NCBI GenBank assembly: GCA_011009095.1
Contig: VTPC01008612.1
Coordinates: 1-64,000 of the forward strand
From: Ignelater luminosus
Lineage: Eukaryota; Arthropoda; Insecta; Coleoptera; Elateridae
DNA length: 64,000 bases
Direction: 5' to 3'
Shown here piece by piece: positions 1-13,197 of the stretch. How positions within the stretch are numbered: position 1 is the first letter of the stretch; every line of letters starts with the position of its first letter. The notes under the pieces are model-generated. The model saw only the letters and a list, made by a program, of their open reading frames with translations, did no database searches and had not been told where the DNA came from. The position numbers and the translations under genes were made by a program.

Positions 1-265
1 ATACGTGTCTACACATAATAAAGATGTTGATAAGCGTTAAAAGTGAATCCGGAGCCGGCAGTAAAAATTTTGCTTATTCAAATTATTGTCTGATTGATAT
101 TGCATAACTGTTGCATTATCTCTTCCAAAATCACATATTTGCAACAGGAACTATACGAGACAACCGCATTAAATTAATAGTCTGGAATCTAAAGAAATAA
201 TAAAAACTCAAATAGAGGAGCATTTGATTATAGGCTTGGCAATACCAAATACCAAATACCAATAA

Positions 266-800
266 ATCCCGTGCAGGATACAAAACGGTATGATCAGAAA
301 CAGAAGAAAAAAATTAGTGTTCCACAGCTTTTAGTGGTAAGAGAATACATATAATAAAAATATGGATGGTGTGAACTTGCACGATATGGTATAGCTAACT
401 ACCGAATAAAGGTTAGAGGTGAAAAGTGGTGGTGACCTCTTTTTATAAATTGCACTGATAGTGTTTAGTCAACTGTTAAAATCTGTATAATACTGCCAAC
501 AATAAAAAGATACCTCAACTCTAATTTCGTTCTTCTATAGTTATGGCACTAATCAAATCAGAAGGTAAAATTGAAAAGGAAAATCAAGATGAAACTAAAA
601 GGTCATACCAAGGAAAAGATAGACCAACCAAAAACAAATTACTTGACGAGATTAGAAAAGATACGGTCGCTCATAGCATTATTCGCTATCCAGAAAAGTC
701 GAGAAGAAGATGTAGAATTACAAATTAGACTGGGTATATGTGTACAAAGTGTAAAGTGCATCTTCATCCTGCATGTTTTGAAGACTTCCATAGACAATAG
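266..800 (+). pseudogene. piggyBac-type transposase C-terminal relic
   Basis: Pieces of a piggyBac transposase remain in shifted frames. Around 340-400 the reading NKNMDGVNLHDM matches the family's conserved 'NxxMGGVDxxD' block. About 400-480 gives YRIKVRGEKWW followed by PLFINCTDS, the usual 'R.KKWWWPLF' region. At 711-800 comes a cysteine/histidine cluster (CR, then CTKC, then HPACFEDFH), the C-terminal zinc-binding finger of these proteins. At least one frameshift (near 395-400) and several stop codons (for example the TAG after CRITN) show it is dead. The N-terminal two thirds, including the first catalytic aspartates, is missing or lies left of the window. It is the remnant of a TTAA-specific cut-and-paste transposon. 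Confidence 0.82.
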
Positions 801-1059
801 GCTTTCATGTGTGACCTGTCACAAAACTATACTTTTAGAAATAAAATAAAAACTGCATTTTTCAGCTTATGTGTCAAATAATAGTATTTACCCCATATTC
901 CACCATTGATGCGAAAACGCAACATTATTTCTTGAAAACACCCTGTATAGAAAAATTTTTTTTTACTTCCTGTGATACTTTTTAGACTTCAGTTGGTCTG
1001 TATTTAAAAGATGAGCTCTCAAAAACTAAAATTTGATGCCTTGGCCGTTAATGGGTTAA
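801..1059 (+). mobile_element. Probable 3' end of the piggyBac relic
   Basis: The sequence reads 'ggccgttaatggg' up to 1055 and is followed by TTAA at 1056-1059. Read inward from the right this gives CCCATTAACGG, the C-run start expected of a piggyBac end next to its TTAA target. No matching left end is visible, so the boundary is inferred. Confidence 0.45.
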
Positions 1060-1679
1060 AATGGAGGCTAGAATTTTCTTTTAAAGAAGTGATTTTTGTT
1101 ATTTACAGCCGTTATAGCTTTCTTAATAATAACAAAGTAATTTTAAATGCATGATTTTAACTGATTCACAATAATAGGTACTTTAAGTAAAAGAATTCGA
1201 TAAATTATAAAACAATATAAATAATTCGAGTTCTATAATAATAATAATAAAACATTTGCTAATTTCTTTATTTATTTATTTACATAAAACAAGTTTAGTT
1301 AAAAGAATTCTAATAAGTTTTTAATTTAATTCACACGTAGAGACTTCAGTTAACTTCAGGCAGTTACTTATATTACGTATTTTAAGTAAGCTATACAGGG
1401 TGGTGAATTTCATTCCGTACCATACAGAAATATCTATTAATTTTAAGTGTCAAAAATTTAGATTTCCAGGAGAATTTCAATTGCCTAAAAACACGGTATA
1501 CAAAGAAACAACTCTAAAACTTGAACAAATGTACAAATACTAACATATATAAATTTAAGCAGTAATGAATTTAATTGTACACTTTTCATGATTAAGCAAT
1601 AAAAAGACAAAAACATTTTGCGGTTAATAAGTTTAAAATTCTTCCTTTATTAGCAGGTTTATTAGCCTAATAATTACTC

Positions 1680-1875
1680 GATTAAAATTTAGTAAACTTC
1701 ATCAATAATTAACACATTTCATCAAATCTTCACAAACTTCACTAAAATTTCACGAACTTCACTAAAATTTCACAAACTTTACTTAAAAATTTACGAATTT
1801 CACGAACTTCATTAGAATTTCATGCATTTCATTAAAATTCATCTATTTCACACCTAAACTTCACGTACTTCATGA
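1680..1875. repeat. Degenerate AT-rich tandem repeat, unit about 20 nt
   Basis: Imperfect units of the form 'cacgaacttcactaaaattt' recur about nine times with variants such as cacaaactttacttaaaa and catgcatttcattaaaatt. No coding frame or hairpin accompanies it. It looks like an old minisatellite. Confidence 0.75.
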
Positions 1876-4337
1876 CGTGTGTACACCAAACTTCATCAGC
1901 GGTTAACCCCTCGAGTGCAGTATTATCGTGAAATTCTACGACTGAAGCTTCGGGATGGTATCTGAGCTTTCCGACTCGAGTAATATGTGTATTTGTTGCC
2001 TTTAGATTGTTGTTGTATAGGAAGGGACTTTTTTTAGATCAGCAGTTGTAACTTATTCTGTTACAGTATGAAGATTATTTTTTATGATGGTTAAGGTAAT
2101 CTTTGTATTAACCACCCAGACGTTGTTAATCAACAAGCAAACCAGCATAACAATGCGGAAAGGAACAAAGGCTTAAAATTGATAAAATTGGCTCTTAGAT
2201 TTGGAGCTTCGCGGTGTTGACACCTGACTCACATTTTGTAAAATTATTTTTGTTTTACTAATAAGTTGAACTGGACGCTGTATAAAGTTACACAGATTAA
2301 ATTGAAATAAATTGGCAAATTATTTTTTGATTTTACTGTTAGAATTGATCTTAACAAAAATTAAGCAATTTTGGATATTAAGAAGTGTTTTATTTGGTAA
2401 ACCTGTATCAGGCCATTTACTAACCGATATTGACAGTTGATATTGACTTGTTAAACCTACTTCAACTTAAAATCATACGCAATATCTGGCGCCCTAAGAC
2501 TCGCATAATTGATGATTTTGTGAAAATCGTATCATTTACATATGAGTTTAGTATATTGATTGTCAACATGTATGATTTGTTGTTAATAAATAAAAATATA
2601 AGTAAGGCACTGGAGAAAAATTAACTTAGATAAATATGCAGTCAATGTATGTAGTCAACGTGTTGTGTAAATACACAAGTATTATTATAAACAACCAGAC
2701 TGTACCTCTAAAAGTCAAGTATATTTTATTTAATTAGATATTGTTTTTTAATTATTTCGATCAAAATGCCGGGTGTTATGTATAAAACACCATACTATAT
2801 AATTAAAGTCTTTTGTATACGCCTGTATTTTCTTCGTTGTTTCTTTAGTTCTCCTAAAACGAAGTAAATTGTTTTTTTTTCAAAATCTCTCAATTACAAA
2901 AACAATGTTCAATAATTTCTACTAATCAATCATTTCCAGGCCCGTTAAGGTTTTGAACTGACAGCATTTTAGTCGTCTAATTTTGCGGACCATTTACGCA
3001 TGATATTATTTGTCTTCTTAACTTTCAGTTTCGTGCTAGTTTTAGCAAATCAATTCTATCTCTATTTCATTCGATTTAAATTTATCCTTGCCAGAAAACT
3101 GATGAGTATGCGGTCAGAACGAAATTGCTGATCAAGGCCCTCGATTAAGTAAGTACATACTGAACTAGACATCAAACTTGCCTTATCGGTTTCCTTTCAC
3201 TAAATGAGGGTTTGATTTTATCTCCAAGCAAAGTGTTTATGTTTCACACTTTCTTTGTTGTAGAATTAAGCTCCAGATTTAATCAAATTATCTCCCTATA
3301 AAACCTAGTAGTGACACAAGAAAAATTTTAAAATTATTTTAAAGATATTCTTGTAAGGATTTGTGAGTTTTTCATTGGACAGTCTTTTTTTATTTGTATA
3401 AATTTACTTACTGGAAAGAGTTTAACACATCAATCTTTTTTATACCAAGAAAGTATGTATTTTTAAGGTCTTTCAGTTTTCTTGAATGCAGCAGCAAGTC
3501 AGCAAATATTATCAAGTTTACTCGGTAAATTCTGTCAATATTTGCTTGATTCACTCTTCATTGTACAACATTATATTAACATGCCCCGAATTATTGAATA
3601 TCAAACAGTACAGTAGGTCTAAACTTACTTAAATCCGTAAAGTCTGCAAAACAGTCTATTTTTACTTAACAAATTGGATTTCAAATTCAAAATCCCTTAA
3701 TATTTTGGACCGTTGGGAAAGATTGTCGGTTGATAATATTTTTCAACATCAACTCGTTTTTCTTTAGGGTACACAGTAACTAGCATTTTGATGATAAGCG
3801 GTCTTGCCACCAAGAGCCGCCCAACTACTTCTAGTTTTCATCGGCTTTGTTGCCTAGTTGACAGGATATCTTTTAAGTCATTTACATTTAGGAATTTGTA
3901 TTGTTTTAAGTTTTTAAATAGATCTAGCAAAATAGTCTCTGAAGATATTGGAGTATTGGGATTAATCTTACTTTAAGTTTTGGTTTGTGTCAGACGAACG
4001 TAGTGTTTTATAAACTTCTTTATTGAAGCGAGTGTGAAAGGTGGAAGGACGCTTTTTAATATTTAATTCTGATTGTTTTACGACTCTAAGCAGTTCTCAA
4101 GAACATGTTAAGTATCGTTCATTCATTATTGATTTCTGCTTTCTAGATGGCAGCAGTGGGCTTAGTCTATTCGTAACTTCTCTTCATCCCGATATGGTTG
4201 GAGTTGTTAAAGGTTTTTCAGTAGCTCCAGTTTGGTGGAGTGAAAACGGAATTGAAACGGTCTGTTATCAACGGGAAATTTCCATTGACGCATTTCCAGA
4301 ACGCATCTTGATCTCAAGTCAATAGCAGGAGGCTTTG

Positions 4338-4434
4338 GATCAACAAACGAGCCGATAAGCCCAGCGCACTCAGCCAAACCAGCAGCAGCAAGTAGTCCCC
4401 AGAGGGAAAAACTAGCTCTAGCAGCAGCACCCAA
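4338..4434 (+). repeat. Leader-like block similar to 54045-54115
   Basis: The stretch around 'cccagcgcactcagcc' and 'agcagcagcaagtagtc' resembles 'cccagcgtactcagtc' and 'agcagtagcagtcaac' at 54070-54115. Both are followed by a long A-rich, T-poor tract (4490-4620 and 54245-54400). This layout fits 5' leaders of one transcribed repeat family, possibly an LTR element, but no coding sequence supports the assignment here. Confidence 0.35.
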
Positions 4435-6997
4435 CTTTGCTTGTTTTTTTTAAAAAACATTTGTTTGTTTTATCGGAACCAAAAGAATTCCTACAAATAA
4501 AATACAGGATCAAAAAGAAAAAGAATAGGCAAATAGAAAAAGAATAATAGTAAAATAAAATAAAACATAACAAAGGCCCAATAAATAAATTAAGAAAGGG
4601 AAAAATGAACAATAAGAGAAATTCTTGTAAATTGTCTTGTTTTTAAATATCGACATCAGTACCACACGAAAAAATCTTGAGTCTAGGGGTGCATGAGTGA
4701 TGGTCCTGCGAATTAGTTTCGATGTAAGATTACTTTGGATTTCATTCCAGGTTTCAAAAAACTGAAAATGTGACTTTAAGATAATTTTAATCGCATTCGA
4801 TAAAATCATCAAGCAACTTAGAAGATCATAGTCAGTACGTCTTAATACAAATTGAAATAGCTATAGTGCATTATTTATAATTAGAAGTAATTAGATCTTA
4901 CAAAAAGATTGATGCAAATGCAATAATAACAGAAATAAAAACAGATCGGGCGATATTCATTTATTTCGTTATGGACTATTTACTAAAATTTATTTTTTAG
5001 AGAATTAATAAAAAATTCTTGGATGCCTCTGACAGAAATGTGATGAGAAGATGACACCCTTCCGCTTTAGTATAGCTACGTTTGAAATCGAAGTTGCACA
5101 TCTAAATACATTCTAATCACAATAGAGAATTGTTAGAAAACGATACACTTGAGCAAGATGTGCTTTTCTTTATTTGTTGTAAACGCAAAAAGAGGCTTGT
5201 ATATGTGATAATTAAATGGAGGTAGGGACAGTGAACTTGGAAACTTGATCGCAGACGTAGTGGAAATAATTAGTAGTCAGGGCGGTGAACGAAACAAATC
5301 TCCCGTGTTGCAAAGAAAAGGCATAGTATATGTTACTATTACATATTTATTAATTGGTGTTATTATCTTAATTAGGTTGATAAAGTACAAAGTATACTCT
5401 AATATAAACAGTGAAAGCTTTCCTAACTCAACTTTATTGACAGTGATGCACAGTTGATGATTAATGTCTGATAATTACGTTATTTTATGTTACACAACTT
5501 CTTACTTTATTCTATAATGCTTCTAACTCTGTCAATAAAGATGTAACCTTATAACTAGTACCATATCAATGATTCTATGTTTCGAGTTTCACGTTTTTAA
5601 ATTGTTTTGGGGGAGTTTAGAAGTTTCTGAGTTTTCCCCTAGTTTATGCGCGATAACTCACCTATAACTCTTGAATGGTGCAGATGTCTAATTAACAATT
5701 AAACATTGATATATTTCAATGCCTATATAAATATTTCTTTAGATTTAGTTTAACATTTATCATTATTGAGTTGGCATTTTATTATCGACCTTCGTTCAAA
5801 TTGTCCCTATTGGATATTTAAAGTTTTATTTAAGTAATCTTTTAAACTAGTAATTCATTTATGATCTAAGTCATTAAAAGTTGAAATGCTTGTTTAGCGA
5901 TTTAAGTATTATTCGTTTGGTAGTCTGATGAGTCTTTTTCTCATAATATGCTTTAATTTTTCTTGCTTTAAGTAGCGCAGTTTCAATCGTTGACTATTTA
6001 TTTATTATTGACTTGTTTACTTACGACACTTATGTTACATTTTGTTTGTTTTTCACACTTTGTTTATTGTTTTAAAAACCGCTTGTTGTTTTCTACTAAT
6101 GCGTTTTCTGGTGCACCACAATCAAGTTTGTTACAGGTTTTCAGAGTAAAAGACAGCATAGGTAGGTCTAAGCTGTGAGCTTGTGTGACCTGGATTTTTA
6201 GTAAAATCCCTACGTGTTTGTTATTATTGCGTTTATGATGCTGCCGAGGACCAAGCTTGCGTGGTCATTGGACTTGAAAGTATTTTTAGATTATTGTAAG
6301 TTATGTCTTACTCTCATTTCTTTAGGGTTCCTACGCGTACCGTTGAGCCTGAAAATGGTGTGTGTCTTAAACAATTGGCGTTCGCTCAGTTTTAACCTAC
6401 TCGTTTTGCCTGTAATATTACTATGCTATATGCTGCGTTCCTGACATTCAATAAGGAACCAGGGAAACTTTTGTATTAACCCTGCTTATCTCCGACCTTT
6501 GAACGGGCTTGTTGGCATTATAATTTCTGTTCTACCTTTTATTTCTTCCAGATCACAAAACTCTAAGGTGCAGTAGTGTATGTCTAGAATCAAGAGTTTC
6601 GCGGGTATTGTGCATCATCTAACTTAATGTGGGAAATTTGATAAAGAAATCAGTTGAATGTGTTGCAAGTGACTAGTAAGGAGTTCCTACATTAATATTC
6701 AAAAATCATTTTTAGCAAACATGTAGGATACTGATTAGATTTAAAAACACCCTGTATATTTCTCTCTTCTTAAATTATTCGCAAGCAACGGATAATATTT
6801 AATGTAATCAAAAGGGAAATTAGGAAGTTTTTCAGTTTGGGTTGTGGGGTTAGTAATAAAAATTAATCATTCATTGCCTTTCCCCCATTAAACATTAGGT
6901 GAATGAAATTTTATAACAAATCTAAAATAAAATAAAATCGTGAGGTGTAAAGAATATTAATAATATTTTAACACGACAAACACAAAACTTAACTCAC

Positions 6998-7144
6998 TTT
7001 GTAAACTCTGTTACGTTCAGTTAATGTATCAAAAATTGAATACATTGCATTTAACATCGAGACTACTTCCATCGGTGTTATCCGGCTACATATCTCGGTA
7101 AATGTAACAACATCAGAGAATAAAATTGAAACGCTATCGAACAT
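6998..7144 (-). CDS. Gyc88E: Gyc88E-type guanylate cyclase, exon with start of catalytic domain
   Basis: This exon has 49 codons, phase 0 at both ends, with acceptor ttacag before MFDSVSIL and donor gtgagt after RNRVYK. It begins the class III nucleotide cyclase domain. The motif [10 protein letters not shown] carries the first metal-binding aspartate (residue 11 of the exon), and the following helix ([14 protein letters not shown]) is the conserved dimer-interface segment. The second metal aspartate, in the 'GDAYM' motif, belongs to the next exon, which I did not find in the remaining 7 kb. The exon is 115 nt from its upstream neighbour, the second-shortest intron seen. No stop or frameshift is present. 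Confidence 0.95.
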
Positions 7145-7259
7145 CTGTAAAAAGCCATTTAAAGAAATATTATGTCACATCAGTGAGCACATTGTGAAAT
7201 ATCTGAACTTTTCATCTAGTCATTAAAACATTACAAAAGGGAAAAAAGTTAGAAATTAC

Positions 7260-7464
7260 CTCACAAGTGTCGATAGGGTTTTCCCCCGTTCGTAAACGAT
7301 CAGCCACTTGTTTCGGGATCATCTGATAAAGTAGTTCATCTGTCCTTCTCATCTCGTCATCTAATTTTCGCATCGAGTCTTCTAACTTCTTACTTTTCTG
7401 TTGCTCTTGATCTAAGGCTAACTTTAATTCCACTGATTGTTGTGTTCCGGCTAACATTAAATCT
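7260..7464 (-). CDS. Gyc88E: Gyc88E-type guanylate cyclase, signalling-helix exon
   Basis: This exon has 205 nt, phase 2 in and phase 0 out, with acceptor ttttag and donor gtaatt. It starts with RDLMLAG and continues into a heptad-rich stretch ([20 protein letters not shown], then [13 protein letters not shown]), the parallel coiled coil that couples the sensor domains to the catalytic domain and mediates dimerisation. It ends with [15 protein letters not shown] and then GENPIDTCE, the entry of the cyclase fold. The sequence is near identical to what is known for insect Gyc88E, which makes this the most diagnostic exon in the window. The ATG at 7478 is intronic and is not a start codon. Confidence 0.96.
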
Positions 7465-9659
7465 CTAAAATCAGACATTAAAAATTAGTACCTACAACAA
7501 AACAACTTTATACTATAAACATTCAATATGAGATTGGAACTTTATGAACTTCTAAAGCATCTTATTTCCTTAAAAGCAGCACTAGCATTTAAGTACTTAA
7601 CGTTATTGTTACGCGGTAACATTTTTTCTTTTATCAAACTGTGTTATTCAAAATAATATTTAAGCCTGCTCTGTATACTCAACATACGTTTTGTTTTTTT
7701 AATGCCTTCTCTTTTCGTATATTGAAACCATCAAAGGTTGCAAGCTTTATTTGTACTAGTAAACACCCATTTCTTTATCTAGAAGTTGTTTTATTTATGC
7801 TTGAATTAATTTGCTACATCGGTTTTTGATAAACAAAGTGGTATTGTGATTTTTATTGACTGAATCGCATCGTTTTGTACCACATCCAGCGACCGTTTGC
7901 TGAAGTTTAACGTATTGATAATATTGATCTCCATTATTTGCGGTATTACACGGGTTGAGCCTATCATTTGTGTATTTCACGATTTACTTTGTAATTCAAG
8001 TTGTTTGAAGTGACGCCGTAGTTAATGTGATCAAACTTGTTTTTATTATTACAATTCAGTGCTTTTCCCCTTTTTCAGAATAATTCTTTCAAGATGTTAA
8101 ACTTTATAATCTAAAACAGTACAATTGATGAAATATTATTTAGCATTGTTTTTTCTCACATAACTTTCGTGTGTCATTAAATACTTTGCTAATTTACAGT
8201 GTGTTTTATTGCGGTAATTATCTGAGTATTGTTTACTTGTAGTTTACTGTAAGTATTGGTTCGACTATTTAGACCTTTGAATCTAAGCAAGATATCTAAA
8301 TTTTTAAAGATCTTGGCATTCATGGACTTGTTGGAGAAGGATGGAATATGGTCCCCTATATTCTCTGAGGGAGATCCTATAAAGCCCGTGACCAAATACC
8401 AAATTAAATTAATTTGTAATTGCTTAAGATCTGAAGGTCACCCAACATTATTCCCAGTATTTTAGATGCATTCCTCGTTAATTTATTATGCAACACTTGC
8501 TACGTTAGCTCGTTAAAACTGTAATGACAAAGAGTTATGCATTCAAAATGGCATTAGCTCGAACAAGTTTTAAGTTCAGAAAATAGTATGAATTATGCAA
8601 CTCCTACAGTTGCAACTAATGCAAATCTTTATCAAAGTAAAACATCCAGTCTGTTAATTTAACTTCTGAAATCTGTTTTAATTAGCTTTTGCATGCAATA
8701 GAAATTCAAATAACCTTATTACGCTATGTATACCGCAATTCCTAACTTTGCTAGACCTACTTACTGCACGTTACTTTAGTTAAAAATAGTAGAGTTGGAG
8801 TAATTTGTGATCATATTGAAGTGTCAAAAACACTGAAGAAGGCCATATTGAAAAACAAAATTTTACACTAATAAAACTTTCAACTAAAATCAACGAAATC
8901 TACAAAGCAATACCCACAAGCTTGAGATTTTCTTATCACAAGGCAAAGTAAATTTCCTTTTTCTCAATCTTCAAACTTCAATGATTGCTTTGCAAATTTC
9001 AAAAATCAAAATTAGAACAGAATTCCTCTCAAGGAATCAACACAACAACGTCGACAAGGTTTCTCCCATTTATGTAATACATCATATTAGATCACAGCAC
9101 AAAAGCCAGAACCTTGAAACCTTCTTTTTCTTTTACCCAAGAAACGAATAAGGTAAGCATTGCTATTATAAGAAGAGCAAACTCGATGAAACAATAAATA
9201 ATAGTAATTTACAATTTAGCAACATCAGAGGAAGTCTTCCAAGACATTCTGAAAACGGTTCTATTGCGATAGTACCCATTACATTTGCATAAAAATGAGC
9301 AACTAACATCTTGGTATAACTCTTCTATAGAATATTAAAGAAGCACCATAATGCTAAAAGTAAGAAATTAGCCGGAACACAACGAGACAATAACCTGCAC
9401 TCGCTTGATTAGTCTTAAATAAGAATTAACAATTTCTCGTTCAAAAATATGCACGTCAAAAAATTTAGACAAACGACTTCCAAGCATCAGAAATAAATAA
9501 TAGATCGTTGCATAAATCCCTCAACAAGATATCTAAGCCATTGACTTACAATACTGTCAATAGTTACAAAAACGTTAAAGAATTAATTACCAAGTATTAG
9601 AATATCTTTTGGAATTGATTGTTAGTTAGATGTGAGGAAAGTAAAGAAAAAAGTAAAAT

Positions 9660-10131
9660 CAGCAAATCGATAGGGTACACAAACTTAACTACCTGGGAAC
9701 ATGGCTAGGTAAATACTGGACATCTGATATGGAAATAAACAGCACAAGAGAAAAAGCACAAAGCGCATTCCTAAGATTTAAGAAGATATTCACAAACACA
9801 GACTTTGACCTGGTGGCATTTGAAATGTGGCTCTACCATACTTAAAATACCATGGACAGCAAGAAAAATGAATGAGTGTGCTGAGAATAATAAAAATGGA
9901 CAGTCAATTATTATTAAACATTAAAAAAAAGAAGGCTTATAATGCGCAACTAAAAACACCGATTCTTGCAATTAATAATAGAAGGGAAAATCGAGGAAAG
10001 AAGAGAAATTGGTTGGAAAAGGATGTCATGGTTACGTAACGTCAAAAAATGAACCGGAACAAGAGATGCAGGAGAGTTGTTACACATAGCAAGGGACAGA
10101 GAACTGATGTCCAATGTGATCGCAAACATCC
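9660..10131 (+). pseudogene. Non-LTR retrotransposon relic, C-terminal ORF2
   Basis: Scattered frames spell the C-terminal part of an insect non-LTR reverse-transcriptase polyprotein. LNYLGTWLGKYW and STREKAQSAFLRFKKIF come first, then FEMWLYHT with LKIPWTARKMNE after a shift, and finally EGKIEERREIGWKRMSWLRN and ELLHIARDRELMSNVIANIH. These are the region after the RT fingers ('YLG.WL', 'FEMW.YRRILKI', 'EG.I...R..GR.. SWL.N'). Several stops and frameshifts separate the pieces and no catalytic RT block remains, so this is a 5'-truncated dead copy. The exact 3' end and any target duplication were not resolved. Confidence 0.75.
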
Positions 10132-11391
10132 ATTAATGGATAAGCATAGGAAGAACAAGAAGAACGCATGTAGAAATTCCAGTACCAAGTAAAGGGCGAC
10201 TTTGCCGTAACTGACGAAGAAAATTCACAGAAAACAGGTGCAGGTAACGTGTTAAACTGTAAAAAAAACTGCACACTATCTCAGTCAAAAACGAATGTTA
10301 CATACAACATAAGAGGCTTTTAGCAAAACTTTATCAGTTGTAGATTTTTATCAGTTTTATTCTCACCATCAGAAAAATTCAACTAAACTCTTCTTCTTTC
10401 AGTTTTCCATTTCATTTCAATGATGATGATGGCTTGTTTCTCATCTACTATAGATTTATTTAATTCGTCGTTTTGGCATCTGCTGTCCTTCATATATGCG
10501 CACCATATCAACTTCTCTGTATGAAGTCTTCTCTGAATTAATTTATTTTTGATGCTTATTTTTTGGTTATACCCAACATCTTGATATAATAGATCGAATG
10601 TTCTTTATCTCGTAGACATTCTTGCTTCTTAGAAAGGACCCCTTACAGTTCTTATAACTTTTATCCCTTGGCGAAATTGAAACTGAACAATAACAGGACA
10701 GATACATATCTTCTTCCCATCAGTTTTTATCATTTCCTTCACCCAGAGAGTGCAGGTGCAGGCCAATCTTCATTGATACCACCTCAAGATGCATGACATG
10801 GCCGTTCTTGAGGTAAACACGGTACAGCGATTTCGTACGCTGCAAAGTCCTTCTGCCTTGCCATCAGACTCAGATTTCCATAAAGCGAAAACATTGAAGA
10901 AGAGCTCACTTATCACTTTGCTATACATCCGATTGAAGGTTACAACTATATTATGTTACCATTAAGGGTCAAATCCGAGAAGAGGATTTAATTTTCGGCA
11001 CTAGTCCGTCTAAGGATACAGTTAATCATCCCAAAGAAGGACAAATCCGGTTCGAAGAACCATTTGTGTTTCAACGCCTGACACAGCTGCTAGAGGGCTC
11101 TTTGAGTTGGTGTGAATAGAGATTGTTCCGCACCTGTACTCTCTTGTTGATGAAAATAATGAACTGTTGGAGAGAAGAATATATAATATAATTATTCCCG
11201 AAGTAAACTGCTTTCTCACAAAGTATGGTAACAGAATGGTGCTGGATTAATAGATTTATAATGCAGTACTGCTGATAGCTTGAAGGAAAATCCTCTATGG
11301 GAGGTCCATGTGCAGAGTGAGAATAGCGCAGCGGTTTCATTAATTGTAAGGATAGATGTCATAGTCTTTCGAAGCGATGGCTCGGAAAACC

Positions 11392-11644
11392 CTGAACAAT
11401 ATCCGGATAGACCTAAACAGCGTACCTACATCTGCCGGAATACTGTGATGTTGTACCAATCAGAAAAGCAGTCTCACTTGCCTTTTATGCCAAGATAAAG
11501 TTTGGGCAACTGGTTTTACTCAAACCTAACGACTGATAAAGTCTTATCTTGGCTTAAAAAGAAAGTAGGACTGCTGTTCTGGTTGGTACAACTTCACAGT
11601 ATTCTGACAGATAATTCTAATAGATATATCCGGATATTGTTCAG
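11392..11644. repeat. Large imperfect hairpin / foldback, arms about 105 nt
   Basis: Arm 11392-11500 pairs with arm 11543-11644. 'ctgaacaatatccggata' faces 'tatccggatattgttcag', 'aatactgtgatgttgtacc' faces 'ggtacaacttcacagtatt', and 'ccaagataa' faces 'ttatcttgg' around a loop of about 42 nt. I judge the pairing at roughly 75-80% by eye. It has no protein-coding signal. It could be a foldback transposon, or a head-to-head pair of one short repeat. Confidence 0.8.
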
Positions 11645-13197
11645 ACTGAAACTGTAGTAATGTCATAGCTTTTCACCACCTGATCAGATGATTGTATAAA
11701 CACGAAGCTTGTACATGATTAGTCTGATGTTTGAAATGTCTTCTTGTTTTCCAGACAGATATACCACAACTCGGGAATGCATTTTAGTATCGATATGGAA
11801 CTTTAGTTGTTGATAATAGTAGGGAAGTGGCTTGTAAGTCATCCAAGCACCACCGATCGTTATTGCTTTTTTCGTATTGAAATGGAACTTGGTTTGGTGG
11901 CAGTACTAGAGGAAGAGCATCCCATAGTCTTAAAACTGGTTTGACTTACATTGGCCAACGGTTCATTAATTATCTTAGGTGTACTAGACTCAAACATGGG
12001 TGGTGCATCGCCCTCCAACAGACTACTAGATCGAATCACCAACTTTTTGATGCTTTTCAGTTTTTTAACTTTTATTTATATTTGATATCACTGTTCAATC
12101 AGTTGAATCAGTTTCTGTCTATTTAGTGTTTTTTATTTTCAATATGTTGGTATCCTTCTTCTGGCGCATTCTTCATGATTTTAGGTTTCTCGTTAAATTA
12201 TGTTTAATAGAGATTGTCTGTATCTTCAGTTTGATCAAAGGCCATTGAAAATTATATTTTTTCTATCTCCGTTGTTGTGTCCAGTAGAAGCTTCTACATC
12301 AAAGAAACAAAAAACATTTTTATTGTTTTGGAAATTTACGTTCAATTTAATAAAAAGTTGCGTTTGCTTCATCTTCGAGTAAAATCCAATTTTTAAAGAT
12401 TCTCTAAATGAAATAATTTTAAATTTGTCGTTTTTAGTATCTCACTAAAAAACAATATTGTTATATTGAGATTGTTGTTATAAAACGTCCGCTTTTTACA
12501 AATTTTTCTTTTCACGAGAAAGACTGTGGAACACACCTTCTTAAATACTCTGTATCTGTATAATTTATTTATAAATCATCAATAATTTACAGCTTAAAAA
12601 ACTTTGACTTTTCAAAAGTTTAGAAAAAACAGGAAAATTGTATGATTACAAATCTTTTAAATTTAACGTGTGTCTTAATGAAATCTCCTAGGTAAAATAT
12701 TTCGATAATTGAAAGGATATCAAGATGAATCAAGCGGAATATTTTATTGTAGATGCAGAGACTTAAGAAAATTATTCTTTATCAGTATACAAAGTGTTCC
12801 ACAAAAGGTAGCAAAATTATATTTTCTGGGGTAAATCATGAGATAGTTTTTTGGTGAGACACACTGTATAATCTACATATTAACAAAATTCAATATTAGC
12901 TTGTAAATATTATCAGACAATGTAAAACATCGAACATTACATTGAATGTACTAAATAAATCCTTTGCTATTAAATATTGAACAGACAATAGATATAGCTT
13001 GTCAATATTGCTGAATGTCTAAACAATAGTAAACACCATTTAAAGGAAATTCTGTTTTATTTTATGTTTGCATGTTTTAACGTGAATGCCAGTACCTATT
13101 GTTCTACTGTTTGGGTATAACAAAATAAGTTTACCGTATCTAGTATTAAATGAAAACCATGTGTAACTCATAAAATTCCAATCTGTGTTTAAATAAT

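Larger units (their letters stand above)
1..6997. other. Non-coding DNA downstream of the last visible cyclase exon
   Basis: This is probably intron of the cyclase gene, because the exon at 6998-7144 ends in a consensus donor (gtgagt) and the next catalytic exon was not found to the left. It holds a piggyBac relic (266-800), a degenerate AT-rich tandem repeat (1680-1875) and a leader-like block (4338-4434). In the rest I see only short stop-bounded frames without recognisable protein signal. Isolated 'acaccctgtata'-type motifs occur near 943, 1396 and 6747. Confidence 0.6.

Noticed and set aside
2480..2500. 'tggcgccctaag' as a second primer binding site
   Set aside because: Beyond 'tggcgccc' it does not match the lysine tRNA end, and a similar word at 23436 has different flanks; no LTR borders seen.
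4207..4434. Minus-strand frame with alanine/glycine-rich start
   Set aside because: The composition stems from a repeated 'agcagcagc' leader block on the other strand; no family features, and it overlaps a better explained repeat.
10300..10800. Minus-strand wording faintly like a reverse-transcriptase C-terminus
   Set aside because: Only isolated words match, in several frames, with no continuous order of motifs; not enough for a call.
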